Of a stretch of 29,455 nucleotides of DNA, positions 20,351-26,954 are shown piece after piece (positions within the stretch are counted from its first letter, which is position 1; every line of letters starts with the position of its first letter). Below the pieces are notes generated by a model. That model had not been told where the DNA came from, ran no database searches, and saw only the letters and a program-made list of their open reading frames with translations. Position numbers and translations under genes: made by a program. The stretch comes from a virus. Location of the stretch: positions 1-29,455 of IMG/VR virus record IMGVR_UViG_3300043446_002509. The stretch is one strand, 5' to 3'.

Positions 20351-21850
20351 ATGAAACTCAAACAACTGATGCTTGCACCTGTTGCTCTTGGTATGATTGC
20401 TCCTGCTGTTGCGAATGCAGCAGATCTTAATATTGCAGCAGTCAATCAATATTCCTCTGAGCAGGTTACTAGCGTCACACAATTTACTGATGTGAAACCA
20501 GGAGACTGGGCATATCAGGCACTTAGCAATCTCGTTGAGCGTTACGGTTGCGTTGCTGGTTATGAGAATGGCACCTTTGGTGGTGGCAAGGCAATGACTC
20601 GTTTTGAAGCCGCAGCACTTCTGAATGCTTGTCTTGATCGCGTGACTGAAGTTACCGATGAAATCAATCGTCTTCTGAATGATTTTTCTAAGGAACTGAC
20701 CATTCTCAAAGGTCGTGTTGCTTCTGCCGAAAAGAAAATCGGTACTTTGGAAGCAACTCAATTCTCCACCACAACCAAACTCAAGGGTGAAGCAACCTTC
20801 GTTCTGGGTGGTGTAGATGGTGCTCGCCTTGCTAACAGCAGCAATGTTGGCAACACTGCTTTCAACTACGATCTTCGTCTGAGCTTTGATACTTCCTTCA
20901 CTGGTAAGGATCTGCTCAAGACCCGTCTGCGTTCTGGTAACTTCTCCTCGCAACCTTTCGGTTCTTCCTCGTCTCTGTTCAAACTGGACAAGGCAGAAAC
21001 CTATGCGAACACGATGACGCTTGATCGTCTGTATTATCGTTTCCCTGCCCTTGCTAAGGGTGTCTATCTGACTGCTGGTGCTCAGGTTCGTAACACTGAG
21101 ATGGCTTGGATTCCTTCTGCATACAAGTCGGACATTCTTGACTTCTTCCAAGTTGCTGGTGCTCCTGGTGTCTATAACAAGGCAACTGGTTCTGGTTTCG
21201 GTGTGGAGTGGGTACAACCTGTCAAGAAAGGTAAGCCTGGTTTCGTCGCTAACCTGAACTATGTTGCTCAGAATGGTAACGATTCTACCAAAGGTCAATT
21301 TGAAGAAGATGGTTCTCTGAACACTCTTGCTCAAGTTGGTTATCGTGCTCCTCAGTACGGCATCGCATTCGGTTACCGTTATGGTACTGAAGGTACTCGT
21401 GTTCGTAACTTCAATGCTCTGGGTGGTGGTTCTGGTGCTCTTGCTGCTAACCAAACCTCCAATGGTTATGCGATCAATGCTTACTGGCAACCCAAGAAGT
21501 CTGGCATCATTCCTTCTGTGAGTGGTGCTTATGGTTGGAACACCGTAAGTCTGTCAAATAATGTTCAGACTCCTCGTGGTGCTACCGATTCACAAACTTG
21601 GATGGCAGGTCTTCAGTGGAGCGATGTATTCGCCAAGGGTAATGCTGCTGGTTTTGCCATCGGTGCTCCTGGTAATGCTGCTTCTCTTCCCGATGACCAG
21701 AAGGCAATTATGTGGGAAGCGTTCTATCGTTACAAAGTTAGCGATGCGATCAGCGTAACTCCTGCGGTCTTCTATGTGTCTAACAATCAAGGTCTGAAGC
21801 AAGCGTCTTCTAACTATGGTGGTGTGATTCAGACCACCTTCCGTTTCTGA
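20351..21850 (+). CDS. Cyanobacterial-type SLH/OprB outer-membrane porin
   Basis: 499 residues from the ATG at 20351, chosen because it begins a clean signal peptide (KLKQLMLAPVALGMIAPAVA, cleavage after ANA at about 23). Residues 42-97 form an SLH domain (FTDVKPGDWAYQALSNLVE, YENGTFGGGKAMTRFEAAAL) that binds the peptidoglycan layer. Residues 98-135 are a short coiled coil, and 140-499 form a beta-barrel of the carbohydrate-selective porin (OprB/Som) type ending in TTFRF. It would sit in the host outer membrane and pass small solutes. Codons are richer in C- and G-ending forms than the oxygenase genes, suggesting high expression or host origin. A strong terminator follows. Confidence 0.88.
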   Translation: MKLKQLMLAPVALGMIAPAVANAADLNIAAVNQYSSEQVTSVTQFTDVKPGDWAYQALSNLVERYGCVAGYENGTFGGGKAMTRFEAAALLNACLDRVTEVTDEINRLLNDFSKELTILKGRVASAEKKIGTLEATQFSTTTKLKGEATFVLGGVDGARLANSSNVGNTAFNYDLRLSFDTSFTGKDLLKTRLRSGNFSSQPFGSSSSLFKLDKAETYANTMTLDRLYYRFPALAKGVYLTAGAQVRNTEMAWIPSAYKSDILDFFQVAGAPGVYNKATGSGFGVEWVQPVKKGKPGFVANLNYVAQNGNDSTKGQFEEDGSLNTLAQVGYRAPQYGIAFGYRYGTEGTRVRNFNALGGGSGALAANQTSNGYAINAYWQPKKSGIIPSVSGAYGWNTVSLSNNVQTPRGATDSQTWMAGLQWSDVFAKGNAAGFAIGAPGNAASLPDDQKAIMWEAFYRYKVSDAISVTPAVFYVSNNQGLKQASSNYGGVIQTTFRF

Positions 21851-21873
21851 TAAACTACTCATAAGTTGAGTGG

Positions 21874-21899
21874 AACCACCCCTTTCTGGGGTGGTTTTT
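21874..21899 (+). terminator. Intrinsic terminator after the porin gene
   Basis: AACCACCCC (21874-21882) pairs with GGGGTGGTT (21888-21896), loop TTTCT, then further T. A perfect nine-base stem. Confidence 0.9.
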
Positions 21900-21914
21900 C
21901 AGTAAATGGACATA

Positions 21915-21947
21915 TTTAACCTTCCGTTAACTTTAATCAAGTAAAAT
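21915..21947 (+). promoter_or_regulatory. Pho box and -10 box of pstS
   Basis: TTTAACCT (21915-21922), 3 bases, GTTAACTT (21926-21933), 3 bases, TCAAGTAA (21937-21944). The first unit fits PyTTAAPyPyT exactly, the second at 7 of 8, the third weakly. TAAAAT at 21942-21947 can serve as -10, which puts the box in the -35 region as expected for PhoB activation. Host PhoB control of cyanophage pstS is established. Confidence 0.65.
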
Positions 21948-21970
21948 TACTACGAAGTTTTTTAATTCTC

Positions 21971-22936
21971 ATGAAACTCAAACACATTGCTACAATCGGT
22001 CTTGCTTTTGCTCCGACTACTGCATTTGCTGGACCTGCTCTTAATGCTGCTGGTGCTACATTCCCTGCTCCCCTTTATCAGCGTTGGTTTGGTGACTATG
22101 CTGCCGCTACTGGTAACCGCGTAAATTATCAGTCTGTTGGTTCTGGAGCTGGCATCAAACAATTCATTGCTGGAACTGTTGACTTTGCTGCTTCTGATGA
22201 ACCCATCAAAGCAAAAGATGCCGCAAAAGTTAAGCGTGGATATGTTCAAATCCCAATGACTGGCGGTACTATTGCTGTTGCTTATAACAATCCTAAGTGC
22301 AAACTCCGTTTGACTCAAAAACAAGTTGTTGGAGTATTCCAAGGTGATATTACTGATTGGAAATCACTTGGTTGTGCTGGTGGCGCTATCAAAGTTGTTT
22401 ATCGTTCTGATGGTTCTGGAACTACCTTTGCTTTTACTTCTTCTCTAAAGGAATTTGGTGGTTGGCGTCCTGGTGCTGCAAAGTCAGTTAACTGGCCTAC
22501 TGGTGTTGGTGCCAAAGGTAATGAAGGTATTGCTGGTGTTCTGAGCAACACACCTGGTTCTATTGGTTATCTGACTTATAGTTATGTCAAAGGTTCCAAA
22601 CTGCAAGCTGCATCAGTTCAGAACAAATCTGGCAACTTTATTCAACCCTCGTACAAGTCTGGGTTTGCTGCGCTTAATGGCATTCAGCTTGATCCTGTAT
22701 CTCTTGCTGGCGAAGATTTCAATCCTGGTGCTCCTAATGCTTATCCCATTTCTACTCTGACTTGGGTTCTTGCATATAAGGAAGGTAATGGTGCCAAGAC
22801 TGATGACATCCGTGCTGCTCTGAATTATATGTTGAGTGGCAAAGCACAACTTCTTGCTGATGATCTGGGTTATGTTCCCCTTGCTGGTTCTATTTTGAAT
22901 CGTGCTCGCAACAAAGTAAAACAGATTGGTCAGTGA
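21971..22936 (+). CDS. pstS: Phosphate-binding protein PstS
   Basis: 321 residues; the periplasmic phosphate-binding subunit of the host Pst ABC transporter. Signal peptide at 1-20 (HIATIGLAFAPTTAFA). LNAAGATFPAPLYQRWF, VGSGAGIKQFIAGTVDF, ASDEPIK and YRSDGSGTTFAFTSSL are the phosphate-binding loops of the family. It has no membrane or ATPase partner here, so it must work with host PstABC. The first 13 bases of the gene match those of the porin gene, and codon use is similar. It ends at a terminator that also contains the hli promoter -35 box. Confidence 0.95.
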   Translation: MKLKHIATIGLAFAPTTAFAGPALNAAGATFPAPLYQRWFGDYAAATGNRVNYQSVGSGAGIKQFIAGTVDFAASDEPIKAKDAAKVKRGYVQIPMTGGTIAVAYNNPKCKLRLTQKQVVGVFQGDITDWKSLGCAGGAIKVVYRSDGSGTTFAFTSSLKEFGGWRPGAAKSVNWPTGVGAKGNEGIAGVLSNTPGSIGYLTYSYVKGSKLQAASVQNKSGNFIQPSYKSGFAALNGIQLDPVSLAGEDFNPGAPNAYPISTLTWVLAYKEGNGAKTDDIRAALNYMLSGKAQLLADDLGYVPLAGSILNRARNKVKQIGQ

Positions 22937-22967
22937 TTTCTGACAAAATAAGTATCAAATAATACTG

Positions 22968-22994
22968 AGGGGTGCTTGACACCCCTTTATTTTT
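22968..22994 (+). terminator. Terminator of pstS
   Basis: AGGGGTG (22968-22974) pairs perfectly with CACCCCT (22980-22986), loop CTTGA, followed by a T-rich tail TTATTTTT. Confidence 0.88.
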
Positions 22995-23004
22995 CCTATA
23001 TAAT
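22976..23004 (+). promoter_or_regulatory. Consensus sigma70 promoter of the hli genes
   Basis: TTGACA (22976-22981), 17 bases, TATAAT (22999-23004): twelve of twelve bases match. The -35 box spans the loop and the first bases of the 3' arm of the pstS terminator. An AATTGT-GTA-ACAATT dyad (23002-23016) covers the end of the -10 box and the predicted start. Confidence 0.88.
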
Positions 23005-23031
23005 TGTGTAACAATTCGTAATAAAACGAAA

Positions 23032-23235
23032 ATGACTGTAACAACTAATGAGTACGGCCAACAAAATATGTGGGCTAAAGAACCCCAGATGGTCTACCAA
23101 GAATACAACCGCAAGGGTCTTCTGACTCCTATGCAAACTACGGAGATGTACAATGGGCGCTGGGCAATGGTCGGTATTATTGCTGGGGCTATTTCTTATG
23201 CTCTCACTGGCAAACTCTTCTTCGGTATCTTCTGA
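23032..23235 (+). CDS. hli: High-light-inducible protein (Hli), longer form
   Basis: 67 residues. The single membrane helix carries the chlorophyll-binding motif of the LHC/Hli superfamily: TTEMYNGRWAMVGIIAGAIS (ExxNGRxAMxG). Hli proteins protect photosystem II assembly and take up excess excitation energy. The start at 23032 lies about 20 bases after the predicted transcription start; an in-frame ATG at 22972 is in the terminator and rejected. The N-terminal 35 residues are hydrophilic. Confidence 0.9.
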   Translation: MTVTTNEYGQQNMWAKEPQMVYQEYNRKGLLTPMQTTEMYNGRWAMVGIIAGAISYALTGKLFFGIF

Positions 23236-23321
23236 TGACTGAAGTTCTTTTCACTGTTACCTCAGTTGCCTTCTTTGTGCTTCTGAGTTATTCTGTAGAA
23301 AAATTATCTGAAACTTACTAA
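23235..23321 (+). CDS. Membrane microprotein between hli genes, 28 residues
   Basis: ATG shares one base with the hli stop (TGATG). MTEVLFTVTSVAFFVLLSYS is one membrane helix with a short charged tail. Size and context resemble photosystem or cytochrome b6f small subunits, but I cannot match it to a named one. AAGGAGAAAAC after its stop is the ribosome site of the next gene. Confidence 0.5.
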   Translation: MTEVLFTVTSVAFFVLLSYSVEKLSETY

Positions 23322-23332
23322 GGAGAAAACAA

Positions 23333-23455
23333 ATGAACAAATTCGGTTTTACCCCTGAGGCTGAAATCCTCAATGCTCGTCTTGCAATGATTGGATTCGT
23401 TGCAGGCGTCGGTGCTTATCTTACCACTGGTCAAATTATTCCTGGTATTCTGTGA
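23333..23455 (+). CDS. hli: High-light-inducible protein (Hli), short phage form
   Basis: 40 residues: FTPEAEILNARLAMIGFVAG contains the ExxNxRxAMxGF motif of Hli proteins and nearly nothing else. AAGGAG (23320-23325) gives a good ribosome site. Such short Hli proteins are usual in cyanophages near psbA. It ends in GTGA, which may start the next frame. Confidence 0.88.
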   Translation: MNKFGFTPEAEILNARLAMIGFVAGVGAYLTTGQIIPGIL

Positions 23456-23619
23456 CAGTACACGCACATCATGATATGCTGGGTCAACTTGCTATTGCCC
23501 TGCAAGATTTGGTAGAATCTGGTGCCTGGAACCACGACGATCAATTAAAGGTCTGTGTTGCAGGCACCCTACCTAAAGATAAATTTATCGTTATTCAAAA
23601 TACAAGTAAAAGAAATTAA
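23452..23619 (+). CDS. Possible small protein with GTG start, 55 residues
   Basis: GTG at 23452 overlaps the hli stop; an ATG at 23476 is an alternative. The product (MTVHAHHDMLGQLAIALQDL) is soluble, with no recognised domain and no clear ribosome site. An eight-base inverted repeat (23521-23528 with 23561-23568) and the palindrome GATAAATTTATC (23578-23589) lie inside it, so part of the segment may act as DNA or RNA signal rather than code. Confidence 0.5.
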   Translation: MTVHAHHDMLGQLAIALQDLVESGAWNHDDQLKVCVAGTLPKDKFIVIQNTSKRN

Positions 23620-23623
23620 AATT

Positions 23624-24160
23624 ATGCCTCAACTTGCTCCTGAAGAAAAATCTACAGTCCCTTCGGTGGACTTTATGTTCCGTGAAGATGGTGAGTTTGT
23701 GACTCGTTCAAGTGAAGAACTCTTCAACGGAAAAAAAGTAGTTCTGTTTGCACTTCCTGGTGCCTTTACTCCTACTTGTAGTGCTTATCAACTTCCTGGT
23801 TATGAAGAGAAGTACTATGAATTTAAAGAATCAGGCATTGATGAAATCTATTGTCTGTCTGTGAACGATGCCTTTGTGATGAATGCATGGGCTAAAGATC
23901 AAATGATCTCTAATGTCAAACTGATTCCCGATGGTAACGGTGAATTCACTAGTGCCATGGGTATGCTTGTGAAGAAGTTTAATCTTGGTTTCGCAGCTCG
24001 TTCTTGGCGTTATGCTGCTGTCATTAATGATGGTGTGATTGAACAAATTTTTATGGAAGATGGTATTGGTGATAATGTTTCGGAGGATCCCTATGAGTGG
24101 TCAACTCCAGAAAAACTTCTGGAATATGTTCGGTCTATTACTCCTGCAGTGGTTGTTTGA
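23624..24160 (+). CDS. Peroxiredoxin, Prx5 type
   Basis: 178 residues, reducing peroxides with a catalytic cysteine. LFALPGAFTPTCSAYQLPGY holds the PxxxT/SxxC motif with C52 as peroxidatic Cys; IDEIYCLSVNDAFVMNAWAK is the Prx5 segment with C77. RSWRYAAVINDGVIEQIFME completes the thioredoxin fold. A resolving cysteine is not obvious, so reduction may depend on host glutaredoxin/thioredoxin or on the phage thioredoxin at 25543. The ATG at 23624 is chosen over an upstream in-frame ATG (23555) because the protein begins there in the family. A very strong terminator follows. Confidence 0.88.
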   Translation: MPQLAPEEKSTVPSVDFMFREDGEFVTRSSEELFNGKKVVLFALPGAFTPTCSAYQLPGYEEKYYEFKESGIDEIYCLSVNDAFVMNAWAKDQMISNVKLIPDGNGEFTSAMGMLVKKFNLGFAARSWRYAAVINDGVIEQIFMEDGIGDNVSEDPYEWSTPEKLLEYVRSITPAVVV

Positions 24161-24166
24161 TTTCTC

Positions 24167-24194
24167 TCCCCCGAAAGGGGGATTTTTTTTTTTT
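24167..24194 (+). terminator. Strong terminator after peroxiredoxin gene
   Basis: TCCCCC (24167-24172), GAAA loop, GGGGGA (24177-24182), then twelve T. Perfect stem with a stable GNRA tetraloop. Confidence 0.95.
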
Positions 24195-24199
24195 GGCTC

Positions 24200-24228
24200 T
24201 TGACTCCTACGGGAAACCGTAGTATGAT
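24200..24228 (+). promoter_or_regulatory. psbA promoter with hairpin-forming spacer
   Basis: TTGACT (24200-24205), 17 bases, TATGAT (24223-24228). The spacer is a perfect inverted repeat: CTACGG (24207-24212), GAAA, CCGTAG (24217-24222). GATAAATA (24226-24233), one base off the T4 late octamer, overlaps the -10 box, so early and late use may share the site. Confidence 0.75.
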
Positions 24229-24245
24229 AAATAGGTAAACAAATG

Positions 24246-24395
24246 TTACGAGATTTTAATTTTTCGTAATATTGAATCATGGAGCAAAGGGACTAACACT
24301 CCTTACCGAGGCTATCCATGTAAAATACGCCTCTCATGTCTCAGTCTGAGGGTGACTGAGAAATAAGTACCTCCACCATTTCCCTGATGGACTTA
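24246..24395 (+). promoter_or_regulatory. Structured psbA leader RNA
   Basis: The roughly 175-base leader contains four helices: TTACGA/TCGTAA (24246-24251 with 24264-24269), GAGGC/GCCTC (24308-24312 with 24329-24333), TCTCAGTC/GACTGAGA (24339-24346 with 24354-24361), and TAAGT/ACTTA (24364-24368 with 24391-24395) enclosing CCAT/ATGG (24376-24379 with 24387-24390). A run of T precedes the start codon. Conserved psbA leader RNAs (PhotoRC motifs) are known from cyanobacteria and cyanophages; I cannot say whether this is one. Confidence 0.6.
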
Positions 24396-24411
24396 CTTAC
24401 TTTTTAAACAA

Positions 24412-25491
24412 ATGACTGCTTCAATCGCTCAACAACGACAATCAAATACTTGGGAACAGTTCTGCAACTGGGTTACTTCAACCGATAATCGTCTTTATGT
24501 CGGTTGGTTCGGAGTCCTCATGATTCCTTGCCTGCTTGCTGCTACCATCTGTTTCATCGTTGCCTTCATTGCCGCACCTCCTGTGGACATTGATGGTATC
24601 CGCGAACCCGTTGCTGGTTCACTCATGTACGGAAACAACATCATCTCTGGTGCTGTGGTTCCTTCGTCCAACGCTATTGGACTGCACTTTTACCCCATCT
24701 GGGAAGCTGCTTCCCTAGATGAGTGGCTTTACAACGGTGGTCCTTTCCAACTTGTTGTCTTCCACTTTCTGATTGGTATCTATGCTTATATGGGCCGTGA
24801 ATGGGAACTTTCTTACCGACTCGGTATGCGTCCTTGGATTTGCGTTGCTTACAGCGCACCCGTTGCTGCTGCTAGCGCAGTGTTTCTGGTCTATCCCTTC
24901 GGTCAGGGATCCTTCTCTGATGCAATGCCTCTGGGGATTTCGGGAACTTTCAACTACATGCTTGTTTTCCAGGCAGAACACAACATTCTTATGCATCCTT
25001 TCCACATGTTGGGAGTTGCTGGTGTCTTCGGTGGTTCTCTTTTCTCTGCTATGCATGGATCTCTTGTCACCTCTTCTCTCGTCCGTGAGACGACAGAAAA
25101 TGAGTCACAGAACTATGGATACAAGTTCGGACAAGAAGAAGAGACCTACAACATTGTAGCTGCTCATGGTTACTTCGGTCGCCTGATCTTCCAATATGCT
25201 TCGTTCAACAACTCTCGTTCACTTCACTTCTTCCTCGCTGCTTGGCCTGTTGTAGGCATCTGGTTTGCTGCTCTTGGTGTCAGCACCATGGCATTCAACC
25301 TGAATGGCTTCAATTTCAATCAATCTCTGATTGATAGTCAGCATCGTGTCATCAACACTTGGGCTGATGTTCTGAATCGTGCTAACCTGGGCTTCGAGGT
25401 CATGCATGAGCGCAACGCTCATAACTTCCCTCTGGACCTTGCTAGTGTAGAAGCAACTCCCGTTGCACTCACAGCACCTGCAATCGGTTGA
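24412..25491 (+). CDS. psbA: Photosystem II D1 protein
   Basis: 359 residues, full length. D1 binds the reaction-centre pigments and the oxygen-evolving Mn4CaO5 cluster and is replaced quickly in light, so phages bring their own copy. Key residues are in register: Y161, D170, E189, H190, H198, H215, S264, H272, H332, E333, H337, D342 and the processing site after A344 (LDLA, then SVEATPVA). Position 130 is Glu, the state found in high-light D1 forms, which speeds charge separation relative to Gln. No intron interrupts the gene. The codons are rich in C-ending forms, as in highly expressed host genes. psbD is not in this window. Confidence 0.98.
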   Translation: MTASIAQQRQSNTWEQFCNWVTSTDNRLYVGWFGVLMIPCLLAATICFIVAFIAAPPVDIDGIREPVAGSLMYGNNIISGAVVPSSNAIGLHFYPIWEAASLDEWLYNGGPFQLVVFHFLIGIYAYMGREWELSYRLGMRPWICVAYSAPVAAASAVFLVYPFGQGSFSDAMPLGISGTFNYMLVFQAEHNILMHPFHMLGVAGVFGGSLFSAMHGSLVTSSLVRETTENESQNYGYKFGQEEETYNIVAAHGYFGRLIFQYASFNNSRSLHFFLAAWPVVGIWFAALGVSTMAFNLNGFNFNQSLIDSQHRVINTWADVLNRANLGFEVMHERNAHNFPLDLASVEATPVALTAPAIG

Positions 25492-25516
25492 TATCAAACT
25501 TAATATCTGATATAAT
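25488..25516 (+). promoter_or_regulatory. Sigma70-type promoter of the thioredoxin gene
   Basis: TTGATA (25488-25493), 17 bases, TATAAT (25511-25516). The -35 is part of the palindrome TTGATATCAA (25488-25497) and the spacer holds ATATC-T-GATAT (25503-25513). The -35 begins within the last codons of psbA. The predicted start (about 25523) falls within the psbA terminator stem. Confidence 0.7.
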
Positions 25517-25542
25517 AAGGGGGTGTAACAACCCTCTTTTTT
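25517..25542 (+). terminator. Terminator of psbA
   Basis: AAGGGGGT (25517-25524) pairs with ACCCTCTT (25531-25538) with one G-T pair, six-base loop, and a T run to 25542. It ends at the start codon of the thioredoxin gene. Confidence 0.85.
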
Positions 25543-25815
25543 ATGTTGTATATATTTTCTAAGACAGATTGTGGACCATGTATTTTGGTCAAAAAATATT
25601 TTAAGACAATGAATGATCCTCGTACAGAAGAGGTCAAAGAGATTCTTCTTGATGATGGACAAGAAGAGAACATTGAATTTGCAAGAAAGTATAAGATCAC
25701 CGCAACTCCAACTCTGATTGTTGTAGATGAAAATGATGAGAAGGTTGAAGAGTATGTTGGTGGAGTTCCCATCACTCAAAACATTGTTAAACTCCTAGAT
25801 CAATATAGTGATTAA
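25543..25815 (+). CDS. Thioredoxin-like protein
   Basis: 90 residues. KTDCGPCILVKKYF has the CGPC redox motif (C10, C13), preceded by the strand LYIFS; ITATPTLIVVDEND contains the cis-proline (P56) and the next strand. It is shorter than bacterial thioredoxin (about 105) by trimming at the N-terminus, like T4-type phage glutaredoxin/thioredoxins. It could reduce ribonucleotide reductase or the phage peroxiredoxin. No leader separates it from the terminator T run, so it has almost no room for a ribosome site. Confidence 0.85.
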   Translation: MLYIFSKTDCGPCILVKKYFKTMNDPRTEEVKEILLDDGQEENIEFARKYKITATPTLIVVDENDEKVEEYVGGVPITQNIVKLLDQYSD

Positions 25816-26068
25816 TTCGGAAACACCTTACAAACTCGCTGAAATTATTAGAGACACTTGGCCACAACTTTATAGACCGATGAAGAAGATGCAAGTAACT
25901 GAACACAACATTACTGATTGGAACCTAAACGAAGAAGAACTTAACGCACTCATCTCTCTTTCTAAGGAGAAGATGAAGTCTTGCGATGATGATAAAATGT
26001 GTGAGTTGTTTTATGGACTTCTCACTGGTAAACTTATTATTATGAAAAATTCTTATTTTGAGGGTTAA
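25808..26068 (+). CDS. Small acidic protein with GTG start, 86 residues
   Basis: The GTG at 25808 overlaps the thioredoxin gene by eight bases. The product (INSETPYKLAEIIRDTWPQL) is acidic and helical, with two Cys in KSCDDDKMCELF. No recognised domain. An ATG further in (residue 25, MKKMQVTEHN) is a shorter alternative start. Confidence 0.6.
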   Translation: MINSETPYKLAEIIRDTWPQLYRPMKKMQVTEHNITDWNLNEEELNALISLSKEKMKSCDDDKMCELFYGLLTGKLIIMKNSYFEG

Positions 26069-26074
26069 TGGTTA

Positions 26075-26743
26075 ATGTATGTTATTAAATGCGATTTTCT
26101 TACAGAAAAAGAATGTGATCAAGTGTGCAAATATGCTGAAAATAAAGAAAATCAAATACAAAAAATGTATTCAAATCAACAACCTCCATTTAAGTTGCTG
26201 ACAAATCCAAAAAACCAAGTTACTACTGGATTTTATAATTCATATTCTTTCTTTTTAGATAATCCATTTTATATTAATAAATTTTATTCCTTAATTAAAA
26301 ATAATCTTTTAGATATTGAATGGCCTGTTGTTCTTCAATCTTGGGTTAATATTTACGATAAAGGAGAAGGAATTTCTAAACATAAACATTCTGCTATATC
26401 AATACCTTTTCATAAAGTAGCCAAAAAAGTTTATGCTGCTAATGTTTTTGTTGGTGGAAATGTAGATATAGGTGTTAATTATATTATTAATGGCCAAATT
26501 AAACATGAAAAAAATAAACTTGGCGAGATTCAATTTTTTGATGGAAAAATAGAACATTATGTTGATGAAAATCCTTATGCAGAAAAAAGATATACTATAG
26601 GAATTACTATTAGTATTTTTGATGGTGGACTCGATTTGACAAAAATATTTTTTCCTTTTGAAAAAATTGATTATGTTAATAATCTTTATTTAAAAGTAGA
26701 TGGAATTGCGAATATGGTTATTTTAAAAAATCAAGACGAGTAA
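26075..26743 (+). CDS. 2-oxoglutarate/Fe(II) oxygenase-like protein
   Basis: 222 residues. GEGISKHKHSAISI gives the first iron-site region, but as HxH rather than the usual HxD; YAANVFVGGNVDIG and LGEIQFFDGKIEHYVDENPY with the distal His, and KRYTIGITISIF with the Arg, complete the fold. The HKH is an unusual ligand set if correct, so either another acid serves or activity differs. The gene is extremely AT-rich. It starts seven bases after the previous stop. Confidence 0.65.
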   Translation: MYVIKCDFLTEKECDQVCKYAENKENQIQKMYSNQQPPFKLLTNPKNQVTTGFYNSYSFFLDNPFYINKFYSLIKNNLLDIEWPVVLQSWVNIYDKGEGISKHKHSAISIPFHKVAKKVYAANVFVGGNVDIGVNYIINGQIKHEKNKLGEIQFFDGKIEHYVDENPYAEKRYTIGITISIFDGGLDLTKIFFPFEKIDYVNNLYLKVDGIANMVILKNQDE

Positions 26744-26746
26744 ATT

Positions 26747-26953
26747 ATGACAGAACTTGAAGTATTCAAACAGACATCTGATGAACCTTATCTTCGTCAT
26801 GACTATAAAGTAGTTTTTGCGAATGGAAAATCGGTTATCTTTGATAACTATGAAGATGTTCAAAGAACTTGGTTCCAAACTCCCAATCAACTTCTAGGAC
26901 ATGTTGAAGTCTTAGATCACAAAGACCCCAAACCAAAATCAAAAGGATTTTAA
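26747..26953 (+). CDS. Small conserved phage-type protein, 68 residues
   Basis: Begins MTELEVFKQTSDEPYLRHDY and contains VVFANGKSVIFDNYEDVQRT, a beta-rich core, with a basic tail PKPKSKGF. It looks like one of the short conserved proteins near psbA in cyanophages, without known function. It starts three bases after the oxygenase stop and ends one base before the next gene. Confidence 0.65.
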   Translation: MTELEVFKQTSDEPYLRHDYKVVFANGKSVIFDNYEDVQRTWFQTPNQLLGHVEVLDHKDPKPKSKGF

Positions 26954-26954
26954 A

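Noticed and set aside
20300-21490. Long open frame (396 codons) on the minus strand opposite the porin gene
   Set aside because: It mirrors the biased codons of a highly expressed gene. The predicted protein is Thr/Ser-rich with no domain, and the + strand frame has a signal peptide, SLH domain and barrel.
24773-25159. 128-codon alternative frame inside psbA
   Set aside because: Shadow of the psbA frame with no ribosome site; the D1 frame is unmistakable.
25219-25779. Minus-strand frame of 186 codons across the psbA 3' end and terminator
   Set aside because: It runs across a terminator and promoter of the + strand and has no recognisable protein features.
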